Assembly: GCF_903915725.1 (NCBI RefSeq)
Contig: NZ_CAIWTY010000069.1
Location: 43,878 to 107,877, forward strand
Reading direction: 5' to 3'
Length of the DNA: 64,000 nucleotides
From: an uncultured Rhodopila sp.
GTDB taxonomy: Bacteria; Pseudomonadota; Alphaproteobacteria; Acetobacterales; Acetobacteraceae
The translations under genes were made by a program, and so were the position numbers. Positions 17,386-25,808 of this stretch are shown in pieces. The number at the start of each line of letters is the position of its first letter. Position 1 is the stretch's first letter. A model generated the notes under the pieces. That model was not told the origin of the DNA. It did not search any database and saw only the letters and a list, made by a program, of their open reading frames with translations.

Positions 17386-19620
17386 TCATCTAATACTGAC
17401 GCTCAACCCCTCTTCCCGGCTGATCTCGAGACGCTCGCCGCCAATGGTCACTATCATCGGCTCGCCTTCCTCCAGCGTCGCCTCGATCACCCCGCTTCGC
17501 CGATGGGCGCTGACGTGCAGGCAGCGGCCGCGCCACTGAACCCGGAACGCGATGCTGTCCCAGCTTTCCGGCAAGCGCGGGTCCAGAGCAACGCCATCCT
17601 CCCGCACTGACAAGCCGGCAAAGCCGCACACCACCAGCATCCAGATCCCGCCAAGCGCCGCGATGTGGACACCCTCGTCCACCGGACCCGGCCGATCGGC
17701 CAGATCGATCGCCGCGGTCTGCTGGAAGAAGCGCATCGCCATCTCGGTGTCGCCGTACCGGGCGGCAACGAGGCCATGCATGGCCGGACTCAGCGAACTG
17801 CGATGCGTGCAGCGCGGCTCGTAATAGCGGAAATTCCGCAGGCCCGAGTCGCCCGGAAACTCCTCCGGCAACAGCGCCAGCAGCGCCACGACATCGGCCT
17901 GTTTGGCAAGCTGCGCGTTTTGCGTCCGCTCCTGCCCCAGTTGCACCTCGACGGGGTCCGTTCTGTCGGCAAACGGCGCCAGGTCGATATCCTCGAGGTC
18001 GAAAAAGCCGGTGAATTGCTCGTACATCCCGGTCTTCGCATCGAAACCGGTGACAAGTCTGTCAGCCACATCAGACCATTGGCCGAGTTCCGCCTGATCG
18101 ATGCCCAGCCGGGCGGAAAGCCCCGCCCAATGCTGCGGCCAACCCTGCCGCAGCATCGCAGCCACATCCAGCGCGCGCCGAATGTTCCAGCGCGCCATGA
18201 CATTGGTGAAGGCGTTGTCGTCGATATGCTCGTGGTTCTCGTCCGGTCCGATGATCCCGCGGATGTGGCAATGCCCGTCCGCCTCCGGCACTGCACGGCT
18301 GGCCCAGAAGCGTGCCGTCTCCAGCAGAATTTCGGCCCCGGCCTCCAGCAGGAAGCGATCGTCGCCGGTGGTCCGCCAATACTGCCAGACCGCGTAGGCG
18401 ATATCCGCGCTGATGTGCTGCTCCTGCGTGCCGCACAGCACGTCCACCCAGTTGCCGTCCTGGTCCTTCAGATGCTCCGGCGTCATTTCCGCGCCGGTCA
18501 ACGCCGATTCCCATGCATACAGCGCGCCGCGCCAGCCCAACCGCGCCGCCTTGGCCCGGGCGCCGTCGAGCGTATGGAACCGGTACATCAGCAAGGACCG
18601 GGCCGCCTCGGGCCAGGTCAGGACATAGAACGGCAACAGGAAGATCTCGGTGTCCCAGAAGACATGGCCGTGATAGCCTTCCCCGGTCAGCGCCCGCGCG
18701 CCGATGGAGACCCGCTCATCGGCCGGATTGGCCGCGCTGTTGAGGTGATAGGCAGCGAATCGCACCGCCCGCTGGGCGTCCGCGTCGCCGGCGATCTGCA
18801 CATCGCTGCTGTGCCAGCGGCTCGCCCAGGCAGCCTCGTGCGACTGCACCACGCTGCGCCAGCCGATACGCCTGATATGGTTGAGCGTATCGTGCGCCTT
18901 GACGGCGGGATCGAAATGCGCCGCATCGCCGCGCACCATGGCGGCACCACGGCGGAAATGCACAACCTGGCCGGCCCGCGAGGTCCAACTCCAGGTCCAG
19001 GTTAGCGGCGCGGGCCTGGCGGGCGCGAGATCGCTGCCGTCGATCTCCAGCGCCGCCGCGACCGCCATGGCCAGCGTCTGGCCCGACTGCCGCGTGCGCC
19101 ATACCCCCAGGTCGTGCTCTATCCGCTGCGGAACCAGGTCGAGCGCCGACACGTCCACCGAGGCTTCCAGCGTGACCTGCAGGCCGGCCTCGCCGATAGC
19201 CAGTTCGATCAGTTGCAGGCCAACGGACGGATCGTGCAGCGATACCAGCCGCAGTCCGCGCTCCAGCAACGACCCGGCGCGCGTCTCGGTCATCAGCACG
19301 CCCCGGCTGACATCGAGCACGGTGCGCTGAAACGGCTGCCGGGCCAGCGGCGTGCCGGCGATTGTAACATGCAGGCGGAGCCAGTCGGCGGCGGGGATCA
19401 GCGCCGTCATGGTGCCATCGTGGCCGACAGTGTCGAACAATCCGGCGACATAGGTTCGCGTTGGCACCGCGATGGGGTCGCCCGCGGGCGCCACGGCGGC
19501 ATCGAACGTGCCGAGGAAGCCGTTGCTGATCGCGAAGCGCGACCCCGAAACCTGTCCCCCGGATGAATCCATCCCGAACAGCCAGGTGTCGTCGGCCGTC
19601 GGCTTGAGTATGCGCTCCAT
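17386..19620 (-). CDS. glycoside hydrolase family 65 phosphorylase
   Basis: A 744-residue protein of the maltose/trehalose/kojibiose phosphorylase family. HGHVFWDTEIFLLPFY marks the (alpha/alpha)6 barrel, GPDENHEHIDDNA carries the general-acid glutamate and QLAKQADVVALL follows. The phosphate-loop equivalent is SSLSPAMHG. The enzyme splits an alpha-linked disaccharide with phosphate to beta-glucose 1-phosphate. Which disaccharide cannot be told. The start at 19620 overlaps the stop of the mutase gene (TGATG), so translation is coupled. Confidence 0.92.
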   Translation of the reverse strand: MERILKPTADDTWLFGMDSSGGQVSGSRFAISNGFLGTFDAAVAPAGDPIAVPTRTYVAGLFDTVGHDGTMTALIPAADWLRLHVTIAGTPLARQPFQRTVLDVSRGVLMTETRAGSLLERGLRLVSLHDPSVGLQLIELAIGEAGLQVTLEASVDVSALDLVPQRIEHDLGVWRTRQSGQTLAMAVAAALEIDGSDLAPARPAPLTWTWSWTSRAGQVVHFRRGAAMVRGDAAHFDPAVKAHDTLNHIRRIGWRSVVQSHEAAWASRWHSSDVQIAGDADAQRAVRFAAYHLNSAANPADERVSIGARALTGEGYHGHVFWDTEIFLLPFYVLTWPEAARSLLMYRFHTLDGARAKAARLGWRGALYAWESALTGAEMTPEHLKDQDGNWVDVLCGTQEQHISADIAYAVWQYWRTTGDDRFLLEAGAEILLETARFWASRAVPEADGHCHIRGIIGPDENHEHIDDNAFTNVMARWNIRRALDVAAMLRQGWPQHWAGLSARLGIDQAELGQWSDVADRLVTGFDAKTGMYEQFTGFFDLEDIDLAPFADRTDPVEVQLGQERTQNAQLAKQADVVALLALLPEEFPGDSGLRNFRYYEPRCTHRSSLSPAMHGLVAARYGDTEMAMRFFQQTAAIDLADRPGPVDEGVHIAALGGIWMLVVCGFAGLSVREDGVALDPRLPESWDSIAFRVQWRGRCLHVSAHRRSGVIEATLEEGEPMIVTIGGERLEISREEGLSVSIR

Positions 19621-20336
19621 CAGTCTTGTCCCCGCAGGCAAAGCCGTCCATCGGCCAGCGCGTCTATTGCGATTTCGTCGAAGCTTGTCACGACCCGATC
19701 CGCTCCCGCCGATTTGAGAGACGCCGCATCATTGTTGCGCGCGATGCCGAGCGCGGTCATTTTGCCGGCCAGTGCTGCCTCGATGCCGACGGGTGCGTCC
19801 TCCGCAACGAAGCAATGCTTCGGCGGAATGCCCAGGTCCTGCGCCGCCAGCAGGAAGATCGCCGGGTCGGGTTTGCCGCGCGGCAGGTCGCGTCCGCATA
19901 CATTGGCGCTGAAGACGTCGAACAGGGTCCGGCCGGAGTCCAGGCGGACCGATTGCATCATTTCGTTGGCGTTTTTAGACGACGACGCGGCGGCGATGCG
20001 CCATCCCAGGCCGAGCAGCGCCTGGACAAAGCGCAGCGCGTCGGGGAAGGCCGGGACGCCCTCCTGCCTGATCAACTCCTCCAGCAGTGTCTGCTTGCGC
20101 TCGGCGTAGGCCACCGCCTGATGCGCGGCGTCGGGCACGCCGAGCGCCTCCAGCGCGGCCCGGGCACCGCTCATGCGCGGCTTGCCCGCCACCACGGCCT
20201 GATACATCGCGGTCGTGAAACGATCCGGTTCGGCGAACCCGCGCAACGATTCGCGCCATGCGCGTTCATGCGGTGAGGCGAGCAAAACGCCGTCAACGTC
20301 GAAGATGCAGGCTTTGAGAGGGGCGTGAATAGTCAT
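19620..20336 (-). CDS. beta-phosphoglucomutase family HAD hydrolase
   Basis: A 238-residue HAD protein. The nucleophile motif is ACIFDVDGVLLA with Asp13 and general acid Asp15. The conserved AAASSSKNA and GKPDPAIFLLAAQDLG segments follow, then VAEDAPVGIEAA. Coupling to the GH65 gene makes it the enzyme that converts beta-glucose 1-phosphate to glucose 6-phosphate. This type is sometimes called pgmB. Confidence 0.9.
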   Translation of the reverse strand: MTIHAPLKACIFDVDGVLLASPHERAWRESLRGFAEPDRFTTAMYQAVVAGKPRMSGARAALEALGVPDAAHQAVAYAERKQTLLEELIRQEGVPAFPDALRFVQALLGLGWRIAAASSSKNANEMMQSVRLDSGRTLFDVFSANVCGRDLPRGKPDPAIFLLAAQDLGIPPKHCFVAEDAPVGIEAALAGKMTALGIARNNDAASLKSAGADRVVTSFDEIAIDALADGRLCLRGQD

Positions 20337-20507
20337 GGCTGGCAGCGTGCACGATATTTATCAAAAACACCACTTTTTTGACGCCGCCGCGTCCCGGTGC
20401 CCACCGGACATCAAACCATCCTTACCGCGACGCTAACAACCTTGCCGCCGCCCGGCCGCGACGCTTAGCGTTTTAATGCAGTCCGCAAGCATCAAAAGGA
20501 GCACGCC

Positions 20508-21527
20508 ATCGGCCAGTCCCATCTCCACCGCTTCATCGCCGCCATGCCGAAAGCCGAACTCCATCTTCATATCGAGGGCACCCTGGAACCCGAGATGATG
20601 ATGGCGTTGGCGAACCGAAACGGTGTGGCCCTGCCATACGCCGATGCCGAAGCCATCCAGGCGGCGTATCGTTTCAACTCCCTGCAGGATTTCCTGGATC
20701 TCTATTACACCGGCATGTCGGTGCTGCACACGCGGCGCGACTTTTTTGACCTCGCCTTCGCCTATCTGGAAAAAGCCGCGTCGCAAAACGTTACGCACGC
20801 CGAAATCTTCTTCGACCCCCAGGCGCATACCGAGCGCGGCATCAGCTTCGACACCGTGCTGTCGGGCCTGACCGACGCGCTCGACAAAGCCCGCCGCGAC
20901 TTCGGCATCACCGCCCGGCTGATCATGTGCTTCCTGCGCCATCTGCCCGAGGAACACGCGTTCGACACACTGGAGCATGCCTGCCGCTGCAAGGAACACA
21001 TCTTCGCCGTCGGCCTCGATTCGTCGGAAGCCGGCCACCCGCCTTCGAAATTCGATCGCGTCTTCGCCGAGGCGCGGCGGCACGGCTTCGTCCCGGTCGC
21101 CCATGCCGGCGAAGAAGGTCCGCCGTCCTATGTCCATGAGGCGATCGACCTGCTGCAAGTCCGGCGCATCGATCACGGCAACCGCGCGCTAGAAGATCCC
21201 GTGCTCGTCGCCCGCATCGTCCGCGAACAGATCCCGGTCACCGTCTGTCCGCTGTCCAACCGCAGCCTCCAGGTCTGCCCGGACCTGGCGCTGCATCCGT
21301 TGAAGCACATGCTGGCGGCCGGGATGCTGGTGACGGTCAACTCGGACGATCCGTCCTATTTCGGCGGCTACGTGAACGAGAATTTCCTGGCAGTGCAGGA
21401 AGCGCTGGCGCTGACCCGGGCCGAGATCGCGACCTTGGCGCGGAACTCGTTTGTCGCGTCGTTCCTGCCGGAGCGGCAGAAGGCGGCGGCGCTCGCCGCC
21501 TTCGATGCGTTCAGCGCGAAGTGGTGA
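20508..21527 (+). CDS. add: adenosine deaminase (probable ATC start)
   Basis: The enzyme deaminates adenosine to inosine. Metal ligands are in ELHLHIEGTLEPE, and HAGEEGPPS, RIDHGNRALED and VNSDDPSYFGG follow. The first ATG (20544) cuts the family's usual lead-in FIAA-PKAELHLH and has no ribosome site. Twelve codons upstream, in frame, an ATC at 20508 lies 6 nt after AAAGGAG, giving (M)GQSHLHRFIAAMPKAELHLH. I use that start; ATG 20544 (327 residues) is the conservative alternative. Some family members prefer adenine. Confidence 0.85.
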   Translation: MGQSHLHRFIAAMPKAELHLHIEGTLEPEMMMALANRNGVALPYADAEAIQAAYRFNSLQDFLDLYYTGMSVLHTRRDFFDLAFAYLEKAASQNVTHAEIFFDPQAHTERGISFDTVLSGLTDALDKARRDFGITARLIMCFLRHLPEEHAFDTLEHACRCKEHIFAVGLDSSEAGHPPSKFDRVFAEARRHGFVPVAHAGEEGPPSYVHEAIDLLQVRRIDHGNRALEDPVLVARIVREQIPVTVCPLSNRSLQVCPDLALHPLKHMLAAGMLVTVNSDDPSYFGGYVNENFLAVQEALALTRAEIATLARNSFVASFLPERQKAAALAAFDAFSAKW

Positions 21528-21614
21528 ACCGGCGCCGGAGCCTGCCCGCTTGTCATCCGGCGGTCATTCAAGTGTCATCGATCGATCATCACTGCCGCGT
21601 ATCAGCATCGGATC

Positions 21615-22544
21615 ATGGTCGCCCTGGCTCGCCTCGTTGCCCGTCCGTTGATCGTGCCTGCGATCCGGAAGCGCCGCTCCGCGCTTGCGGGGCTGACGCC
21701 TTATCTGCTGCTGGCGCCCTCCGCCCTGTTTTTGCTGGCCTTCACCTACTGGCCGGTCGTCCAGGTCGTCGGCGGCTCCCTGACGGTCCGCGGGTTCCGC
21801 GGCGCGCCTCACTGGGGCCTTGATAACTACCGCCGCCTGTTCGGCGACACGCATTTCACCACCGCCGTCGTCAACACGCTGATCTACGCCGCCGGCACGA
21901 TCATCCCCAGCCTGGTGCTGGCGCTGCTGTTCGCGCTCGCCCTGATCGAGACCACCCGGCTGACCGGCGCGCTGCGCACCCTGGTGGCGTTGCCGATGCT
22001 GATCCCGCTGGTCGCGGCGGCGTCGCTGTTCGCCTTCATCTTCCTGCCGAACGCCGGCCTGCTCGACCACTACCTGGCCAAAATCGGCGTGGCCGAGACG
22101 AACTGGCTGGGCAATCCGTCGCTGGCCCTGGGCTCGATCATCGCCATCACCGTGTGGAAAAACTGCGGCTACTACATGCTGTTCTTCCTGGCCGGGTTGG
22201 CCGGCATCCCGGGGGACCTGCTGGACGCGGCGAGGATCGATGGCGCCGGGCCGGTGCAGCGGTTCTTCTGGATCACTCTGCCGCTGCTCGGGCCGACGCT
22301 CGCCTTCGTGCTGGTGATCGCGACGCTGAATGCGATGACGCAGATCGACCATGTCATCGTCCTGACGCAGGGCGGCCCGTCCGACACGACCTCAATGATA
22401 CTGTTCTACATCTACCAGCAGGCGCAGCAGAATTTCGACATCGGCCGCGCCTCCGCCGCGACCGTGGTCAGCGTCGGCGTGCTGTTCGCGCTGTCGCTGG
22501 TCTCGCTGCGCAGCCTGGAGCGGGGCATTCACTATGAGACGTGA
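21615..22544 (+). CDS. sugar-type ABC transporter permease (UgpA/MalF-like)
   Basis: A 309-residue inner-membrane subunit with six hydrophobic segments. The EAA loop is near GIPGDLLDAARIDGAGPVQR, the standard CUT1 (carbohydrate uptake) signature. The next permease overlaps it by 11 nt. The closest functional classes are glycerol-3-phosphate and oligosaccharide importers. The substrate cannot be read. Confidence 0.9.
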   Translation: MVALARLVARPLIVPAIRKRRSALAGLTPYLLLAPSALFLLAFTYWPVVQVVGGSLTVRGFRGAPHWGLDNYRRLFGDTHFTTAVVNTLIYAAGTIIPSLVLALLFALALIETTRLTGALRTLVALPMLIPLVAAASLFAFIFLPNAGLLDHYLAKIGVAETNWLGNPSLALGSIIAITVWKNCGYYMLFFLAGLAGIPGDLLDAARIDGAGPVQRFFWITLPLLGPTLAFVLVIATLNAMTQIDHVIVLTQGGPSDTTSMILFYIYQQAQQNFDIGRASAATVVSVGVLFALSLVSLRSLERGIHYET

Positions 22545-23358
22545 CACGCCGCTGTTCGCGCTGGCCCTGGCCAGTGCCGCCGCGCTGCTCTGGTTCATCC
22601 CCTTCGCCTGGATGGCCGTCGCCAGCATTCGGGAGGCGGGCGCGGGGGCAGCCGATTTGGCGTCGCTGTGGCCGTCCGGGCCGTTCGGCTGGGGGAATTT
22701 CGCCGATGCCTGGTCATCAGGCCATTTCCCGCTGTGGTACTTGAACACCGTGCTGGTCTGCGGCGGCATCCTGGTGATCCAGTGCGTAACTGTCAGCCTG
22801 GCGGGCTACGCCTTCGCGCGCATGCGCTTCGCCGGCCAGAACGCACTATTCGCCCTGTTCCTGCTGCAACTGATTCTGGTGCCGCCGATCCTGATCGTGC
22901 CGAACCTCAGTACGCTGGTCGCGGTACATCTGTATGACACGCTGCCGGGGATCATGGCGCCATACTGTGCCTCGGCGTTCGGCGTCTTCCTGATGCGGCA
23001 GACCTTCCGCACCATTCCGCGCGACTACGAGGAAGCCGCCGTGCTGGACGGCGCGACCCGTCTGCAGATCATCGTCCATGTGCTGCTGCCGCTGTCCCGC
23101 CCCGGCCTGGCCGCGTTCGCTATCGTTTCGGTCACCACGCACTGGAACGAGTTCCTGTGGCCGCTGATGGCGACATCCTCGCCGTCCAACCAGGTTCTCA
23201 CTGTCGGCCTGGCGACCTTTACCGCGGGTGCCGAGGCGGGGTCGGAGTGGGGCGTCATCGCCGCCGGCACGTTCCTGGTTGCGGCACCTTTATTGGCGGC
23301 GTTCGTGCTGTTCCAGCGCCGTTTCGTCTCCTCCTTCACCTTTTCCGGCATCAAATAA
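22534..23358 (+). CDS. sugar-type ABC transporter permease (UgpE/MalG-like)
   Basis: A 274-residue second permease of the CUT1 importer. Its EAA loop is TIPRDYEEAAVLDGATRLQI, followed by ILVHV-type helices and a C-terminal FQRRFVSSFTFSGIK, typical of MalG/UgpE proteins. It is co-translated with the upstream permease. Confidence 0.9.
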   Translation: MRRDTPLFALALASAAALLWFIPFAWMAVASIREAGAGAADLASLWPSGPFGWGNFADAWSSGHFPLWYLNTVLVCGGILVIQCVTVSLAGYAFARMRFAGQNALFALFLLQLILVPPILIVPNLSTLVAVHLYDTLPGIMAPYCASAFGVFLMRQTFRTIPRDYEEAAVLDGATRLQIIVHVLLPLSRPGLAAFAIVSVTTHWNEFLWPLMATSSPSNQVLTVGLATFTAGAEAGSEWGVIAAGTFLVAAPLLAAFVLFQRRFVSSFTFSGIK

Positions 23359-23375
23359 CAGGGGAACCCACGTAC

Positions 23376-24683
23376 ATGCGCCTTTTCCTTGTCGCCGCGC
23401 TGGCGGCGTGTCTGACCGCGGGTTCGGCCCATGCCGCCACGGAAATCGACCTGTTCTTTCCCGTTCCGGTGCAGGGCAAGCTGGCGAACGAGATGCAGCG
23501 GCTGGTCGAAGTCTTCAACAAGGACCACACGGCCATTCACGTCACGCCGGTCTATTCCGGCAGCTACGACGACACCAACCTGAAGACTCACGCCGCGATT
23601 CAGGCCGGCAAGCCGCCCGCGGCGGTGATCATGAGCGCCAACTTCGTCCGCGAATACGTCATCAACGACGAAATCGTCCAACTCGATCGCCTGATCGAAA
23701 AGGACGGCCTGACCGAAGCCGCCTTCATGGACCAGTTCTGGCCGGCGTTGCGGCTGAACGCGACCGAGCAAGGCCATGCCTACGGCGTGCCGTTCCACAA
23801 TTCGACCCCGCTGCTGTACTACAGCGTGGACGCTTTCAAGGACGCCGGCCTGGACCCGGAGCATCCCCCCGTCACCTGGCAGGACTGGCTGACCGCCGCG
23901 AAGAAGCTGGCGAAGCACGACGGCGCTACGACAACGCGATGGGGCCTGATGATGCCGGGCACCTATGACTATTGCGGCTGGATCACCTCCGGCCTGGCGA
24001 TGTCGAACGGCGGCCAGTTCTACAATCCGGGTTACGGCGGCGAGGTTTATTACACCCAGCCGAGCACTATCGGCGCGGTGCGCTTCCTCGACACGCTGGT
24101 GCACAAGGCCAAGGCGATGCCGGAGGGCGTGACCGACGCCAACGCGGTGACGACCGCGTTCTTCCAGGGCCGCACCGGGATGATGATCCTGTCCACCGGC
24201 TCGCTGTCCTTCGTGCGCGACAACATGAAGACGCCGTATCGCGTCGCTTTCCTGCCGCGCAACCTCGACAACGCCGTGCCCATCGGGGGCGCCAGCCTGA
24301 TCCTGCCGAAGGGCAACTCGCCGGAGCGCGAGGCCGCCGCCTGGACCTTGATCAAGTGGCTGACCAGCCCGGAGATCTCTGGCGGCTGGAGCCGCTTCAC
24401 CGGCTATTTCGCCCCGCGCATCGCCGCCTATGAACTGCCGGAGATGAAGGCTTTCATCGCCGCGCACCCGGATGCCAAGGTGGCGCTGGACCAGCTTGCC
24501 TATGCACGCGGTTGGTTCTCCACCTACAACGTCGTTGGCGTGCGCAAGGCGCTGGAGGATGGGGTCCAGGCGGTGCTGTCCGGCAAGGCGACACCGGAGG
24601 CGGCGATGGCGAAGGCGCAGCTTGAGGCCGATGCGCTGATGCGCCCATATGTCGAGCAGACGGCGCTGAAGCTGCCGGAGTAA
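23376..24683 (+). CDS. ABC transporter extracellular substrate-binding protein (UgpB-like)
   Basis: A 435-residue binding protein. The start at 23376 (site AGGGGA) gives a signal peptide MRLFLVAALAACLTAGSAHA. The mature part begins ATEIDLFFPVPVQGK, typical of glycerol-3-phosphate or sugar binding proteins. GAYGVPFHNSTPLLYY-like and GGASLILPKG segments follow. It completes a three-gene importer set. An ATPase gene is missing from the cluster, so a shared ATPase must be used. Confidence 0.88.
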   Translation: MRLFLVAALAACLTAGSAHAATEIDLFFPVPVQGKLANEMQRLVEVFNKDHTAIHVTPVYSGSYDDTNLKTHAAIQAGKPPAAVIMSANFVREYVINDEIVQLDRLIEKDGLTEAAFMDQFWPALRLNATEQGHAYGVPFHNSTPLLYYSVDAFKDAGLDPEHPPVTWQDWLTAAKKLAKHDGATTTRWGLMMPGTYDYCGWITSGLAMSNGGQFYNPGYGGEVYYTQPSTIGAVRFLDTLVHKAKAMPEGVTDANAVTTAFFQGRTGMMILSTGSLSFVRDNMKTPYRVAFLPRNLDNAVPIGGASLILPKGNSPEREAAAWTLIKWLTSPEISGGWSRFTGYFAPRIAAYELPEMKAFIAAHPDAKVALDQLAYARGWFSTYNVVGVRKALEDGVQAVLSGKATPEAAMAKAQLEADALMRPYVEQTALKLPE

Positions 24684-24706
24684 CAACCGTTACGATATGG
24701 ACGGTG

Positions 24707-24875
24707 GGCGACGCTCAAGAATAAGCGAATCGGGCGGCTGACCTTTGGTCCGTCATGGCCCGGCTTGTCCGGGCCACCTATAGCCGCACGTGCCGGGACA
24801 GGTGGCCCGAACAAGCCGGGCCATGACGGGAAGCGGGAAGCCGCCCGGCTGAAGCGGTAATTTTTGGGCGTCGCC
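24707..24875. mobile_element. MITE-like palindromic element, copy 1
   Basis: About 169 bp with imperfect terminal inverted repeats GGCGACGCTCAAGAAT and (reverse complement of the right end) GGCGACGCCCAAAAAT. Inside is a family B palindrome (24751-24828). A second copy with the same outer and inner parts is at 31777-31942. No coding capacity is seen. It would need a transposase supplied in trans. Its right end touches the stop codon of the following minus-strand gene. Confidence 0.65.
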
Positions 24876-25715
24876 TTAGTCGGGCACAGACAGCCGCACC
24901 GATACCGGGCAGTGATCGGAAAGCCGATCCTTCAGCACCGGATCGGTTTCCCGGAACGTCAGGACACGCAGCGTGTCCGGCTGCATCCATTCCGCCGCGG
25001 CGCCGCCTGCCAGGATGTGGTCGATGAAGCTCTCGTTGCCCCAGCACGGCGAACTGCGGCCCTCGGTCGCGCGGGCCAGCGGCGCGGCCTGACGCAAAGA
25101 GGCTATCAGCGCGTCCTTCCCGTCCATCGAGCGATTGAAGTCTCCCAACACCAGGAACGCCACGCCCTCCTGCCGGCGGGCGGCGATCCACTCGGCCAGA
25201 AGCGGGATCTGGGATACCAGTTCAGCGCAGGCCTGCCCGCGCGCCTTTTGCAACGGCTTGTCGCGGCAGCCCTTTTTCAGGTGAATCGCGAGAATGCGCA
25301 GATCGGCGGTTCCCGCGTGCAGCGTAATATCCGCCCCGCTGCGAAGGTGGCCTAACGAAAGGCCGGTGACGTCGGGGTTGGCATCGTACCGCAAGCCTCG
25401 GCGCACCGCGATCCCGACCCGTTGCAGCACATGATCGCGGGTTAGGTGGATCGAATAGCGATCACGCGGAAACAGCTTCGCCGCCACGGCCCAGCCATCG
25501 ACTTCCTCGATCGCCACCACATCGGCGTTCAGGTCCTGCGCATAGGCCGCCAGCAGGTCGAAATCCCCGGCGGACCGCGGCACAACATCCAGGGGCAAAG
25601 CCCGATCGCCGGCCTGACGCGTGGTGAGCCAGTCCAGGTTCCAGGTCGCGACTTTCAGCTCCGTCGCATGCCCGCGAAGCGGGAGCAGAAATATCAGCAG
25701 AATCAACAGGCGCAT
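24876..25715 (-). CDS. exported endonuclease/exonuclease/phosphatase family protein
   Basis: A 279-residue protein with a signal peptide MRLLILLIFLLPLRGHA. The EEP fold motifs are KVATWNLDWL, VVAIEEVDG, LAIHLKKGC, FLVLGDFNRS and the final LSDHCPVSVRL. The family cleaves phosphodiester bonds in nucleic acids or phospholipids. Secretion suggests nutrient scavenging, which is inferred. The TAA stop joins the end of the MITE-like element. Confidence 0.88.
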   Translation of the reverse strand: MRLLILLIFLLPLRGHATELKVATWNLDWLTTRQAGDRALPLDVVPRSAGDFDLLAAYAQDLNADVVAIEEVDGWAVAAKLFPRDRYSIHLTRDHVLQRVGIAVRRGLRYDANPDVTGLSLGHLRSGADITLHAGTADLRILAIHLKKGCRDKPLQKARGQACAELVSQIPLLAEWIAARRQEGVAFLVLGDFNRSMDGKDALIASLRQAAPLARATEGRSSPCWGNESFIDHILAGGAAAEWMQPDTLRVLTFRETDPVLKDRLSDHCPVSVRLSVPD

Positions 25716-25808
25716 CGTGGCGATTTCCGGTCGCGGCCCGAGATGAAACCGCCCCGAAGCCTTGGCACAACGCCGAACCGAAAAGGTTAAGATCGCGACA
25801 ATTTGCCG

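Noticed and set aside
17665..19005. A 446-codon frame antisense to GH65
   Set aside because: It is fully inside the well-supported GH65 gene and shows no protein family pattern.
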